From Oscillospiraceae bacterium (GTDB taxonomy: Bacteria; Bacillota; Clostridia; Oscillospirales; Ruminococcaceae), in the NCBI GenBank assembly GCA_025757845.1, contig CP107211.1, forward strand, positions 806,001 to 870,000: a stretch of DNA of 64,000 nt, given 5' to 3'. The position numbers were made by a program, and so were the translations under genes. The stretch's first letter is position 1; every line of letters starts with the position of its first letter. Under the pieces are notes generated by a model, which was not told the origin of the DNA, did not search any database, and was given only the letters and a program-made list of their open reading frames with translations. Shown piece by piece: positions 31,792-39,977 of this stretch.

Positions 31792-32679
31792 ATGAAAGGT
31801 ATCATTCTTGCCGGCGGTGCCGGCACCCGGCTTTACCCGCTGACCATGGTCACCAGCAAACAGCTGCTGCCGGTCTACGACAAGCCGATGATCTACTACC
31901 CCCTGTCCACGCTGATGCTGGCAGGCATTCAGGACATCCTGATCATTTCCACCCCCACCGACACGCCCCGCTTTGAGGCGCTGCTGGGGGACGGCAGCCA
32001 GTACGGCATCCGTCTGCAGTACAAGGTGCAGCCCTCCCCGGACGGCCTGGCACAGGCCTTCATCCTGGGCGAAGAGTTCATTGGCGACGACTGCTGCGCC
32101 ATGATCCTGGGTGATAATATTTTCTACGGCAACGGCTTCTCCAAGATCCTCAAGACGGCTGCGTCCAATGCAGAGAACAAGGGCCGCTGCACCGTGTTTG
32201 GCTACTATGTGCAGGATCCCGAGCGCTTTGGCATCGTGGAATTCGACAAGGACGGCAAGGTGCTGAGCGTGGAGGAAAAACCCCAGCATCCCAAGAGCAA
32301 CTACGCCATCACCGGCCTGTACTTCTACAACAAGGAAGTGGTGCAGATGGCAAAGCAGGTCAAGCCCTCTGCCCGCGGTGAGCTGGAGATCACCACCCTG
32401 AACGACATGTACCTGAAGAAGGACGAGCTGGACGTCCAGCTGCTGGGCCGCGGCTTTGCCTGGCTGGACACCGGCACGATGGAGAGCCTGGTGGATGCCG
32501 CCGACTTCGTGCGCATGGTGGAAAAGCGTCAGGGCATCAAGATCAGTGCCCCGGAGGAGATCGCCTTCAAGTATGGCTGGATCGACCGCGAGACCCTGCT
32601 GGCCAGCGCCGAGCGCTACGGCAAGAGCCCCTACGGCCAGCACCTGAAGAACGTGGCCGACGGCAAACTGCGCTACTGA
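31792..32679 (+). CDS. rmlA: Glucose-1-phosphate thymidylyltransferase RmlA
   Basis: First step of dTDP-L-rhamnose synthesis, making dTDP-glucose from glucose 1-phosphate and dTTP. The 295-residue protein starts with the nucleotide-binding [16 protein letters not shown] motif, then [17 protein letters not shown], the metal-binding LGDNIFYG, and [19 protein letters not shown]. Length and motifs are complete. AAAGGAG precedes the start by about 8 bp. rmlD follows 18 bp downstream. Confidence 0.97.
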   Translation: MKGIILAGGAGTRLYPLTMVTSKQLLPVYDKPMIYYPLSTLMLAGIQDILIISTPTDTPRFEALLGDGSQYGIRLQYKVQPSPDGLAQAFILGEEFIGDDCCAMILGDNIFYGNGFSKILKTAASNAENKGRCTVFGYYVQDPERFGIVEFDKDGKVLSVEEKPQHPKSNYAITGLYFYNKEVVQMAKQVKPSARGELEITTLNDMYLKKDELDVQLLGRGFAWLDTGTMESLVDAADFVRMVEKRQGIKISAPEEIAFKYGWIDRETLLASAERYGKSPYGQHLKNVADGKLRY

Positions 32680-32697
32680 GAAGAGAGGCACATTGGT

Positions 32698-33615
32698 ATG
32701 AAGATCATTGTTACCGGATGCAGGGGCCAGCTGGGCACCGAGATCCTCAAGCAGCTGCGGGAGGGCCGCAGCGAGATCGGCCCCATCCCGGAAAAGCTGC
32801 TCAACGCCACCGTTCTGCCGGTGGACCTGCTGGAGCTGGATATTTCCAACTACCGGATGGTGGATGAGTTCATCCGCCGCAACCGCCCGGATGTCATCAT
32901 CAACTGCGCCGCCTACACCAACGTGGACGGCTGCGAGGTGAACCACGACGCTGCCTTCAAGGCAAACGCACTGGGCCCCCGCAATCTGGCTCAGGCCGCC
33001 GAAAAGACCGGTGCCCGCCTGGTGCATGTGTCCACCGACTATGTGTTCTCCGGTCGCGAGAACGGCGGCATCCCGCAGGATGAAGCCACCATCCCCGGCC
33101 CCATCAGCGCCTACGGCTCCACCAAGCTCATGGGCGAAAAGTATGTGGAGCAGTTCTGCCACCGCCACTTCATCGTGCGCACGGCATGGCTGTACAGCTA
33201 CTACGGCAAGAACTTTGTCAAGACCATCGTCAATGCCGGCAAGAAATTCGGCAAGCTGGAGGTGGTCAACGACCAGTGCGGCAACCCCACCAATGCGGTG
33301 GACTTGGCCCACGAGATCCTGCAGCTGTGCGTGACCCACGAGTACGGCCTGTATCACTGCACCGGCGAGGGCGTGTGCTCCTGGTATGACTTCGCGTCCG
33401 AGATCATCCGCCTGTCCGGTGTGGACGCCACCGTGGCTCCCTGCACCAGCGAGGAGTACAAGGCAAAGCACCCGGACAGCGCCGACCGCCCCAAGTGGAG
33501 CGCCCTGGACAACCGGATGCTGCGCTGCACTGTTGGCAACGACGTCCGTGACTGGAAGGATGCACTGGCCTGCTTCTTCACCCACTGGGACGGCGACAAC
33601 GGAATGAAAGACTGA
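32698..33615 (+). CDS. rmlD: dTDP-4-dehydrorhamnose reductase RmlD
   Basis: Last step of dTDP-L-rhamnose synthesis, an NAD(P)H-dependent reduction. The 305-residue extended short-chain dehydrogenase has the N-terminal GxxGxxG variant ITGCRGQLG-type motif (TGCRGQLGTE), INCAAYTNVDGCE, STDYVFSG, and YGSTKLMGEKY with the YxxxK catalytic pair. It carries no epimerase domain, so it does not replace the RmlC that is missing from the window. Confidence 0.95.
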   Translation: MKIIVTGCRGQLGTEILKQLREGRSEIGPIPEKLLNATVLPVDLLELDISNYRMVDEFIRRNRPDVIINCAAYTNVDGCEVNHDAAFKANALGPRNLAQAAEKTGARLVHVSTDYVFSGRENGGIPQDEATIPGPISAYGSTKLMGEKYVEQFCHRHFIVRTAWLYSYYGKNFVKTIVNAGKKFGKLEVVNDQCGNPTNAVDLAHEILQLCVTHEYGLYHCTGEGVCSWYDFASEIIRLSGVDATVAPCTSEEYKAKHPDSADRPKWSALDNRMLRCTVGNDVRDWKDALACFFTHWDGDNGMKD

Positions 33616-33619
33616 GATG

Positions 33620-33756
33620 AAACCCTCTCCGTCTGCTCAGTTCCCTCGCATCCACCTCTCCCGAAGGGCGAGGTTTTATGCATCTGGAGGGAACGCTGAA
33701 AAAAGCTCCCCTTTTCGGGGGAGCTGGCATCGCGCAGCGATGACTGAGAGGGGTTT
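33620..33756. repeat. Composite intergenic hairpin repeat with AAACCCTCTC termini
   Basis: The ends AAACCCTCTC and GAGAGGGGTTT are near-perfect inverted repeats. The right half, read in reverse, gives CTCTCAGT, then CATCGC-TGC-GCGATG, then AGCTCCCCCGAAAAGGGGAGCT, and is a clear second copy of the repeat at 30670. It fills the rmlD-rmlB gap. Confidence 0.65.
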
Positions 33757-33786
33757 ACTACAACGAAACTTTGAGGAAATAAACTT

Positions 33787-34851
33787 ATGAAAACCTATCT
33801 GATCACCGGCTGCGCCGGTTTTATTGGTTCCAACTTTGTGCATTATATGCTCAAGAAATACCCGGAGATCCTGCTGGTCAACCTGGATAAGCTGACCTAC
33901 GCCGGCAACCTGGAAAACCTGAAGGACGTGGAGGGTGACCCCCGCCATGTGTTCGTGCAGGGCGACATCTGCGACAAGGAACTGGTGGAGAGCCTGTTCC
34001 AGAAGTACGATTTCGACTATGTCATCAACTTTGCCGCCGAGAGCCATGTGGACCGCTCCATCAAGAATCCCGAGATCTTTGTGCAGAGCAACGTGATGGG
34101 CACCGTCAACCTGCTGCAGCGCGCCAAGGAAGCCTGGTACGATGCCGACGCCAAGACCTGGAAAGAGGGCAAGAAGTACCTGCAGGTGTCTACCGATGAG
34201 GTGTACGGTGCACTGGGTGCCGACGGCTACTTTATGGAGACCACCCCGCTGTGCCCCCACAGCCCCTATTCTTCCTCCAAGGCCAGCGCTGATATGTTCG
34301 TCATGGCATTCCATGATACCTACGGCATGCCGGTGAACATTACCCGCTGCTCCAACAACTACGGCCCCTATCAGTTCCCGGAGAAGCTGATCCCCCTGAT
34401 GATCAACAACGTCAAGCACCACAAGCAGCTGCCCGTGTACGGCGACGGCATGCAGATCCGCGACTGGCTGTATGTGGAGGATCACTGCAAGGCCATCGAC
34501 ATGGTGGCCAACGGCGGCAAGATCGGCGAGGTGTACAACGTGGGCGGCCACAACGAGCGCCCCAACATCTTCATCGTCAAGACCATCATCAGCCAGCTGC
34601 ATGACCGTCTGCAGGACGAGGGTATCAGCGAGGACCTGATCAAGCATGTGGCTGACCGTCTGGGTCATGACCGCCGCTACGGCATCGACCCCACCAAGAT
34701 CAAGAACGATCTGGGCTGGTACCCTGAGACCCCGTTCGAGAAGGGCATCGTGCTGACCATCGACTGGTACCTGAACCACGAGGAGTGGATGGACCACGTC
34801 ACCAGCGGTGATTACCAGAACTACTATCAGGATATGTACAAGAATAAGTAA
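33787..34851 (+). CDS. rmlB: dTDP-glucose 4,6-dehydratase RmlB
   Basis: Second step of dTDP-L-rhamnose synthesis, an NAD-dependent dehydration. The 354-residue protein has TGCAGFIGSNFVHYML (Rossmann GxxGxxG), NFAAESHVDRSI, VSTDEVYGALG, and YSSSKASADMFV (YxxxK), and ends with the family VGDRRYGIDPTKIK-like block (DRRYGIDPTKI). It is complete, with GAGGAAA upstream. Transcription from the rmlA side must pass the repeat at 33620. Confidence 0.97.
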   Translation: MKTYLITGCAGFIGSNFVHYMLKKYPEILLVNLDKLTYAGNLENLKDVEGDPRHVFVQGDICDKELVESLFQKYDFDYVINFAAESHVDRSIKNPEIFVQSNVMGTVNLLQRAKEAWYDADAKTWKEGKKYLQVSTDEVYGALGADGYFMETTPLCPHSPYSSSKASADMFVMAFHDTYGMPVNITRCSNNYGPYQFPEKLIPLMINNVKHHKQLPVYGDGMQIRDWLYVEDHCKAIDMVANGGKIGEVYNVGGHNERPNIFIVKTIISQLHDRLQDEGISEDLIKHVADRLGHDRRYGIDPTKIKNDLGWYPETPFEKGIVLTIDWYLNHEEWMDHVTSGDYQNYYQDMYKNK

Positions 34852-34875
34852 CATTCCGTAAAACAACAAAAGCGC

Positions 34876-34920
34876 AAAAAAGCACCTGCTGCAGAGATTT
34901 TCTGCGGCAGGTGCTTTTTG
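34876..34920. terminator. Bidirectional terminator between rmlB and the kinase gene
   Basis: AAAAAAGCACCTGC(T)GCAGA pairs with TCTGC(G)GCAGGTGCTTTTTG. Confidence 0.88.
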
Positions 34921-34930
34921 TGTCGTGCGT

Positions 34931-35518
34931 TCAGTCGGTGGTGGTGTCCATCACGAAATCGGCGGCATCCTCAATGTTGTGCTGGGTGAAATAGGCTTCT
35001 TCCAGCGGGATCCACCGGGCGGCAAAGTCCGGGTAGCGGTCGCCCTCCCGGGCCTGCAGGCGGCGGGTCTGCTCGGCATCCGAGCAGGTCATGAACACCC
35101 GGAAATCCTCATACGGGGCCAGCAGCGGGTGGTGGCTGTAGCTGCCCTCCAGGATCACCAGCGGCTGTGCGGCAAGCTGCTGCACGGGCAGATAAGCACC
35201 CTCTCGGCAGGAGTAGGCCCGGTAGAGCACGGGCTTTCCGGCGCGGGCCGGGGCCAGCACCTCGTCCCGCAGGCGGGCAAAGTCCATATTGGCACAGGGC
35301 GTCTGCTTCCAGCCGGGCACACGGTCGGCGGGCGGCAGGTAGAAATCGTCGGTGTGCAGGACGATGCTGTCCGGAAACTGCTCTGCCAATGCGGCGGCCA
35401 TCGTGGTCTTGCCGCTGCCGCAGCGGCCGTCCAGTGCCAGCACCACCGGCGCAGCGGCGTTGGCCAGAAGCGGCTCCAGACAGTGGATGATGTAGGGGTG
35501 AATCGGGTACTCTGCCAT
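34931..35518 (-). CDS. Uridine kinase-like P-loop phosphotransferase
   Basis: A cytoplasmic P-loop kinase of 195 residues. It has Walker A GRCGSGKTT (about 31-39), the base-side LHTDDFYLPP motif of the uridine/phosphoribulokinase/pantothenate kinase family, and VILEGSYSHHP. The lid region is FMTCSDAEQTRRLQAREGD. The real substrate cannot be read from this; proteins of this type are usually annotated as uridine kinase-like. The start at 35518 follows AAAGGAG; the in-frame extension from 35599 has none. It is transcribed away from DUF3793. Confidence 0.82.
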   Translation of the reverse strand: MAEYPIHPYIIHCLEPLLANAAAPVVLALDGRCGSGKTTMAAALAEQFPDSIVLHTDDFYLPPADRVPGWKQTPCANMDFARLRDEVLAPARAGKPVLYRAYSCREGAYLPVQQLAAQPLVILEGSYSHHPLLAPYEDFRVFMTCSDAEQTRRLQAREGDRYPDFAARWIPLEEAYFTQHNIEDAADFVMDTTTD

Positions 35519-35645
35519 GAAAACAACTCCTTTGCTCTGAAAAATGAGATATACAGCATTATAGCACAACCCACCCCAAAAGGACAGACCAACGTACAAT
35601 AAAAATCGACGGGTTTGTTGTGAATAACTTTTTTGCGAAAAAGTG

Positions 35646-35674
35646 TTGACAGGAGGCTTTGCCTGTGGTAAGAT
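35646..35674 (+). promoter_or_regulatory. Promoter of the DUF3793 gene
   Basis: TTGACA (35646-35651), 17-bp spacer and TAAGAT (35669-35674). An operator-like dyad begins 8 bp after the -10, covering the likely transcription start. Confidence 0.75.
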
Positions 35675-35682
35675 ACAGTCAC

Positions 35683-35698
35683 GTTAGAAATAACTAAC
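35683..35698. promoter_or_regulatory. Operator-like dyad O1 (GTTAG-N6-CTAAC)
   Basis: GTTAGAAATAACTAAC: perfect 5-bp half-sites with a 6-bp centre. Half-sites of this kind resemble DtxR/IdeR boxes (GGTTAG...CTAACC). Its place on the start site suggests repression, presumably by the DtxR-type protein encoded at 39978. Confidence 0.65.
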
Positions 35699-35757
35699 CA
35701 AAAGACCGGAACGGCAGACCCTGCAAAACGGGTGCGCCGATTCTTTTTGAATTGTGG

Positions 35758-35773
35758 GTTAGAAATATCTAAC
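35758..35773. promoter_or_regulatory. Operator-like dyad O2 (GTTAG-N6-CTAAC)
   Basis: GTTAGAAATATCTAAC, a second perfect dyad 75 bp downstream of O1 in the same leader, about 60 bp before the start codon. Confidence 0.65.
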
Positions 35774-35834
35774 TCATAAAACCGCCTGTTTCCGGCCATA
35801 CTGGCAGGGAAGCACGCAGAGGAGGGAACAGCCC

Positions 35835-36413
35835 ATGGAGCGCAATTTTGAGACCGTGATGATCGAGCAGTGCGCGCCGGTGCTGGCCAGCCTGAAACCT
35901 GCGGGCCTGTTCCGCTACGAGACCCGGGACTGCGCCGACCTTGCCCGCCGGGTGAAAAACTGGAACGAGCAGCTCCAGCCCAAGGGCCTGCGGGTCCGGG
36001 TGCTGAAGGGCTGCGCACGCACCCACCAGTATCTCGTTTATGTGTACCGCGAGAGCATGCTGCGCGCGGTGCTGGCCGACGAGACCGTGCAGGGTTTTCT
36101 CCGGCAGGAGGGCTACCATCTGCCGGCAGAACGGGCTGACTGCACGGCCTGGCTCACCCAGCTTTCGCGCAGACTGTGCTGCTCGGCCGAATTCCCGCAT
36201 GAGATCGGCGTTTTTCTGGGCTACCCCCTGAGCGACGTGGTGGGCTTTATTGAAAACAGCGGCCGGAACTTTACCTGCTGCGGCTGCTGGAAAGCCTACG
36301 GGGACCCGCAGGCGGCACAGCGTCACTTTGCACAGCTGCGCAAGTGTACAGCCGTGTATCTGCGGTTGTTCCACAGCGGTACCCCCATTCTCCGCCTTGC
36401 TGTGGCGGCTTAA
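35835..36413 (+). CDS. DUF3793 family protein
   Basis: Function unknown. The 192-residue soluble protein has the family pattern: an N-terminal CAPVLASLKPAGLF, a central LKGCARTHQYLVYVYRESML, EIGVFLGYPLSDVVGFI, and NFTCCGCWKAYGDPQAAQ near the end. It contains several Cys (two adjacent at positions near 150) that could bind a metal. It is framed by two GTTAG-N6-CTAAC dyads and lies just upstream of feoAAB, so regulation by iron and a role in iron or redox metabolism are likely; that is inference. GAGG precedes the start. Confidence 0.88.
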   Translation: MERNFETVMIEQCAPVLASLKPAGLFRYETRDCADLARRVKNWNEQLQPKGLRVRVLKGCARTHQYLVYVYRESMLRAVLADETVQGFLRQEGYHLPAERADCTAWLTQLSRRLCCSAEFPHEIGVFLGYPLSDVVGFIENSGRNFTCCGCWKAYGDPQAAQRHFAQLRKCTAVYLRLFHSGTPILRLAVAA

Positions 36414-36797
36414 CACGGACATTCTCTTTTCAAATACTCTCTTTTTATCCTGGCACCCGCCAGTGTCCACGCACCGACGGGAAGAAATCCTCCTTTTGAC
36501 ACGCGGCCGCGCGGCGCAGACTGACCACTGCACCGTGCGGCTGTGTCACTTTCCGGAAAAATTTTTCACGCCGCACCGGCCGGTCGGCGCAATATTTCCC
36601 GGCGGAACAACGCTCCGGAAACCGGCTTTGGCAGAGTGCACAGCCAGTGACCGTAAAACGGGTGCTTGAATGTTAATATACACGAACTTTGCGTCAAAAA
36701 GCTGAGTTAGTTATTGTTGATTGTGATAAAATCCGGAGGGCTGCGGACATAAAATTTGTTTGTTTATATAAACTAACTTTGGATTATGAAAAAATTA

Positions 36798-36826
36798 TTG
36801 ACAAGAGCGGTTAGCGAGCGTAAACT
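36798..36826 (+). promoter_or_regulatory. Promoter of the feoAAB operon with embedded GTTAG half-site
   Basis: TTGACA (36798-36803), 17-bp spacer and TAAACT (36821-36826). GTTAGCGAGCGTAAAC (36810-36825) lies between the -35 and -10 and fits the operator pattern on its left half only. Confidence 0.75.
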
Positions 36827-36860
36827 ATCCATGCTGATAGTTGCGGCTGACTAACCGCCG
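36808..36860. repeat. Nested inverted repeat at the feo promoter
   Basis: The outer arms GCGGTTAG and CTAACCGC enclose inner arms AACTATC and GATAGTT (loop CATGCT). The whole overlaps the -10 and start region. It could be a cruciform operator or a leader hairpin of the feo mRNA. Confidence 0.6.
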
Positions 36861-36896
36861 CACATCTCCGATTCAATGAGAAGGGAAGCGGAATAT

Positions 36897-37112
36897 ATGA
36901 TGCCTCTGACGATGGCAAAAGCAGGAGAGACGGTCACCATCAAAAAGATCACCGGCAAGGACGAAGTCCGGCTGCATCTGGCAGAGCTGGGGTTCGTGGT
37001 GGACAGTGAGGTGACCGTGGTCAACGAGATCGCAGGCAACTTGATCATCCAGGTCAAGGAGAGCCGCATCGCGCTGGACAAGACCATGGCAAACCGCATT
37101 ATGATCGGCTGA
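36897..37112 (+). CDS. feoA: FeoA-domain protein, first copy
   Basis: A small cytoplasmic SH3-like protein that assists FeoB-dependent ferrous iron uptake. Its 71 residues give the usual FeoA length: TMAKAGETVTIKKITGKDEVRLHLAELGFVVDSEV is followed by VNEIAGNLIIQVKESRIALDKTMANRIMI, matching the FeoA 'G..v.i..i.g....r.l.elGi..G..v' pattern. The start at 36897 follows AAGGGA; an in-frame ATG at 36876 overlaps that site. It is first in the operon, 93 bp ahead of the second feoA. Confidence 0.9.
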   Translation: MMPLTMAKAGETVTIKKITGKDEVRLHLAELGFVVDSEVTVVNEIAGNLIIQVKESRIALDKTMANRIMIG

Positions 37113-37205
37113 TTACAGACTGAACAGTGCCCGCAACACTGTTTGGGAGACACTCCGAAACTGGACTGGTCTCCAATAAAGACAAGCAGAGGAGGATGAT
37201 TTGCA

Positions 37206-37427
37206 ATGAAAACTCTGAAAGACGTTAAGGTCGGTGAGACTGTCACCGTGGCCAAGCTGCATGGCGAAGGCCCGGTGAAGCGCCGCATCATGGACATGGG
37301 CATCACCAAGGGTGTGGAGATCTATGTCCGCAAGGTGGCTCCCCTGGGCGACCCCATGGAGCTGACCGTGCGCAACTACGAGCTGAGCGTGCGCAAGGCC
37401 GATGCCGAAATGATCGAAGTAGTCTGA
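37206..37427 (+). CDS. feoA: FeoA-domain protein, second copy
   Basis: 73 residues of FeoA type: LKDVKVGETVTVAKLHGEG, KRRIMDMGITKGVEI, VRKVAPLGDPMELTVRNYELSVRKADAEMIEV. This copy has the more canonical LGDP-type loop of FeoA. It differs strongly from the first copy, so the two may have separate roles. AGAGGAGG precedes the start by about 9 bp, and feoB follows 26 bp later. Confidence 0.94.
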   Translation: MKTLKDVKVGETVTVAKLHGEGPVKRRIMDMGITKGVEIYVRKVAPLGDPMELTVRNYELSVRKADAEMIEVV

Positions 37428-37453
37428 TTCCAAAGGGAGGAAAGGAACACGCA

Positions 37454-39640
37454 ATGAGCATTAAGATTGCACTTGCCGGTAACCCGAACTGCGGTAAAAC
37501 GACCCTGTTCAACAACCTGACCGGCTCCAACCAGTACGTCGGCAACTGGCCCGGCGTTACCGTGGAAAAGAAGGAAGGCAAGCTGAAGGGCGACAAGGAT
37601 GTCATCATCCAGGACCTGCCCGGTATCTACTCGCTGTCTCCGTACACGCTGGAGGAAGTCGTCTCCCGTACTTATCTGGTCAAGGAGAAGCCCGACGCCA
37701 TCCTGAACATCATCGACGGCACCAACATCGAGCGCAACCTGTACCTGACCACCCAGCTGATCGAGCTGGGCATCCCGGTGGTCATGGCTGTGAACATGAT
37801 CGACCTGGTGCGCAAGAACGGCGACAAGATCGACCTGAAGAAGCTGAGCGCCGAGCTGGGCTGCGAGGCGGTCGAGATCAGCGCCCTGAAGGGCGAGGGC
37901 ACCGAGGCAGCTGCCAAGGCTGCCGTGACCGCTGCCCAGGGCAAAAAGGCCGGCGAGCTGCCCCATGTGTTTACCGGCAGTGTGGAGCACGCCATTGCCC
38001 ACATCGAAGAGTCCATTCAGGGCAAGGTGGATGACCGCTTCCTGCGCTGGTACGCCGTCAAGCTGTTCGAGCGCGACGACAAGGTCATGGAAGAGCTGAA
38101 GCTGGATAAGGACCTGATCGCCCACATCGACGAGCACATCAAGGACTGCGAGAAGGAAATGGACGACGATGCTGAGAGCATCATCACCAACCAGCGCTAT
38201 GCCTACATCAACACCGTGGTCTCCAAGGCCGTCAAGAAGAAGGCCCGTGTGGAGCACCTGACCATCTCCGACAAGGTGGACCAGATCGTCACCAACCGCG
38301 TCCTGGCGCTGCCCATCTTCGCGCTGGTCATGATCCTGATGTACTCCCTGTCCATGGGCACCTCCATTGCAGACGGCGGCTGGTCCATCGGCACCTTTGC
38401 CACCGACTGGACCAATGATGTGCTGTTCGGTGAGATCGTGCCGGGCGCACTGGGCGGCTTCCTGGAGAGCATCGGCGTGGCAGGCTGGCTGTACGGCCTG
38501 ATCATGGACGGCATCGTCGCCGGTGTCGGCGCAGTTCTGGGCTTCGTGCCGCAGATGCTGGTGCTGTTCTTCCTGCTGTCCATCCTGGAGGACATCGGCT
38601 ATATGTCCCGTGTGGCCTTCATCATGGACCGTATCTTCCGCAAGTTCGGCCTGTCCGGCAAGAGCTTCATCCCCGTGCTGGTGGGCACCGGCTGCGGCGT
38701 GCCGGGCGTCATGGCTTCCCGTACCATCGAGAACGAGCGTGACCGCCGCATGACCATCATGACCACCTGCTTCATCCCCTGCGGTGCCAAGATGCCCATC
38801 ATCGGCCTGATCGCAGGTGCCATGTTCGGCGGCTCTCCGCTGGTGGCTGTCTCCGCTTACTTCATCGGCATGGCTGCCATCATCTGCTCCGGCATCATCC
38901 TGAAAAAGACCAAGATCTTCGCAGGCGACCCGGCTCCCTTCGTCATGGAGCTGCCCGCTTACCATGTGCCTGCCTGGGGCAACGTGTTCCGTGCCACCTG
39001 GGAGCGCGGCTGGTCCTTCATCAAGCGTGCCGGTTCCGTCATTCTGCTGGCGACCGTCGTGCTGTGGTTCCTGCAGGGCTTCGGCTTCGAGAACGGTGTC
39101 TTCGGCATGGTCGAGGATCAGGACAACTCCGTCCTGGCAGCCATCGCCACCAAGATCGCATGGATCTTTGCTCCTCTGGGCTTCGGCAACTGGCGTGCAA
39201 CCGTTGCTTCCGTGTCTGGCCTGATCGCCAAGGAGAACGTGGTTGGTACCTTCGGCGTTCTGTATCACTTCGGCGGCGAGCTGTCTGAGAACGGCGACGA
39301 GATCTGGGCCGCTGTGGCACAGGATTACACCGCACTGTCTGCTTACGCCTTCATGATCTTCAACCTGCTGTGCGCTCCCTGCTTCGCAGCGATGGGCGCC
39401 ATCAAGCGCGAGATGAACAACGGCAAGTGGACCGCCATTGCCATTGGTTATATGTGCGCTCTGGCTTACTGCGCCGCTCTGGTGGTGTACCAGCTGGGCG
39501 GCCTGATCACCGGTGAGATTGGCTTCAACTTCTTCACCATCGTGGCTGCTGTTGTTCTGGTGGCCTTCATCTACCTGATGGTGCGTCCCAATAAGTATGC
39601 GGGTAACAACGAAGTCAAGATCGACGTGACCAAGATCTGA
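37454..39640 (+). CDS. feoB: Ferrous iron transporter FeoB
   Basis: Inner-membrane Fe(II) permease of 728 residues. The N-terminal G domain has G1 GNPNCGKTT (9-17), the DLPGIYSL G3 block and NMID G4. A helical regulatory domain follows, then the membrane domain with Gate-like segments (VPQMLVLFFLLSILEDIGYMSRVAF and VGTGCGVPGVMASRTIENERDRRMTIM). It is complete. It is preceded by two feoA genes and followed by a Cys-rich membrane peptide, the standard clostridial order. Iron-responsive control is indicated by the promoter dyads and the DtxR-type gene downstream. Confidence 0.97.
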   Translation: MSIKIALAGNPNCGKTTLFNNLTGSNQYVGNWPGVTVEKKEGKLKGDKDVIIQDLPGIYSLSPYTLEEVVSRTYLVKEKPDAILNIIDGTNIERNLYLTTQLIELGIPVVMAVNMIDLVRKNGDKIDLKKLSAELGCEAVEISALKGEGTEAAAKAAVTAAQGKKAGELPHVFTGSVEHAIAHIEESIQGKVDDRFLRWYAVKLFERDDKVMEELKLDKDLIAHIDEHIKDCEKEMDDDAESIITNQRYAYINTVVSKAVKKKARVEHLTISDKVDQIVTNRVLALPIFALVMILMYSLSMGTSIADGGWSIGTFATDWTNDVLFGEIVPGALGGFLESIGVAGWLYGLIMDGIVAGVGAVLGFVPQMLVLFFLLSILEDIGYMSRVAFIMDRIFRKFGLSGKSFIPVLVGTGCGVPGVMASRTIENERDRRMTIMTTCFIPCGAKMPIIGLIAGAMFGGSPLVAVSAYFIGMAAIICSGIILKKTKIFAGDPAPFVMELPAYHVPAWGNVFRATWERGWSFIKRAGSVILLATVVLWFLQGFGFENGVFGMVEDQDNSVLAAIATKIAWIFAPLGFGNWRATVASVSGLIAKENVVGTFGVLYHFGGELSENGDEIWAAVAQDYTALSAYAFMIFNLLCAPCFAAMGAIKREMNNGKWTAIAIGYMCALAYCAALVVYQLGGLITGEIGFNFFTIVAAVVLVAFIYLMVRPNKYAGNNEVKIDVTKI

Positions 39641-39675
39641 TCAAACTGCATGACATGTGAAAGGGTGTGTTTTGT

Positions 39676-39858
39676 ATGATGGAATTCCTCGCTGCAAATT
39701 TTAATCTGCCCACGATCATTGTGGCAGTCATCGTGTTTGGCGGTGTGGGCTGGATCACATGGCACTCCCACAAGCATGGCGGCGGCTGCAGTGGGTGCAG
39801 CGGCTGCGGCGAAGGCGGCTGCAATGGCAGCTGCAGCGGTTGCAGCGGCTGTCACTGA
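39676..39858 (+). CDS. FeoB-associated Cys-rich membrane peptide
   Basis: A 60-residue peptide with one membrane segment (about 8-27) followed by a His/Gly/Cys-rich tail with nine Cys, mostly in CxxC spacing (CSGCSGCGEGGC..., ending SGCH). Peptides of this type follow feoB in many anaerobes and may bind Fe(II) or help assemble FeoB. ATG 39676 is preferred over the GTG at 39667, because AAAGGG lies 11 bp before it. The gene is 35 bp after feoB and ends at a terminator. Confidence 0.85.
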   Translation: MMEFLAANFNLPTIIVAVIVFGGVGWITWHSHKHGGGCSGCSGCGEGGCNGSCSGCSGCH

Positions 39859-39876
39859 GCATTGAAATGATCCGCA

Positions 39877-39916
39877 AAGGGCGCGGGCTGGAACATTCGG
39901 CTCGCGCCCTTTTTTC
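39877..39916 (+). terminator. Terminator of the feo operon
   Basis: AAGGGCGCG(G)GC pairs with GCTCGCGCCCTT, followed by a T run. Confidence 0.85.
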
Positions 39917-39927
39917 AGAAACAAAAA

Positions 39928-39943
39928 GTTAGCTTTGGATAAC
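39928..39943. promoter_or_regulatory. Operator-like site O3 upstream of the DtxR-type gene
   Basis: GTTAGCTTTGGATAAC keeps the GTTAG-N6-(C/A)TAAC pattern with one mismatch in the right half-site, 35 bp before the regulator's start codon. This suggests autoregulation. Confidence 0.5.
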
Positions 39944-39977
39944 ATTGGAAAATCTATCAGAAAAGAGAGTGATCGGC

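Larger units (their letters stand above)
36414..36896. other. 483-bp regulatory/intergenic region upstream of feoA
   Basis: 36414-36660 holds no gene that I can support: the one open frame there is antisense-free but has no start site or motif. 36690-36860 is AT-rich and contains several GTTAG/CTAAC half-sites (about 36703, 36769, 36810, 36851), a promoter, and a nested inverted repeat just before feoA. It is most likely the control region of the iron-uptake operon. Confidence 0.6.

Noticed and set aside
36250..36669. Plus-strand frame overlapping the end of DUF3793
   Set aside because: It has no motif or ribosome binding site, and its first part is a shadow of DUF3793.
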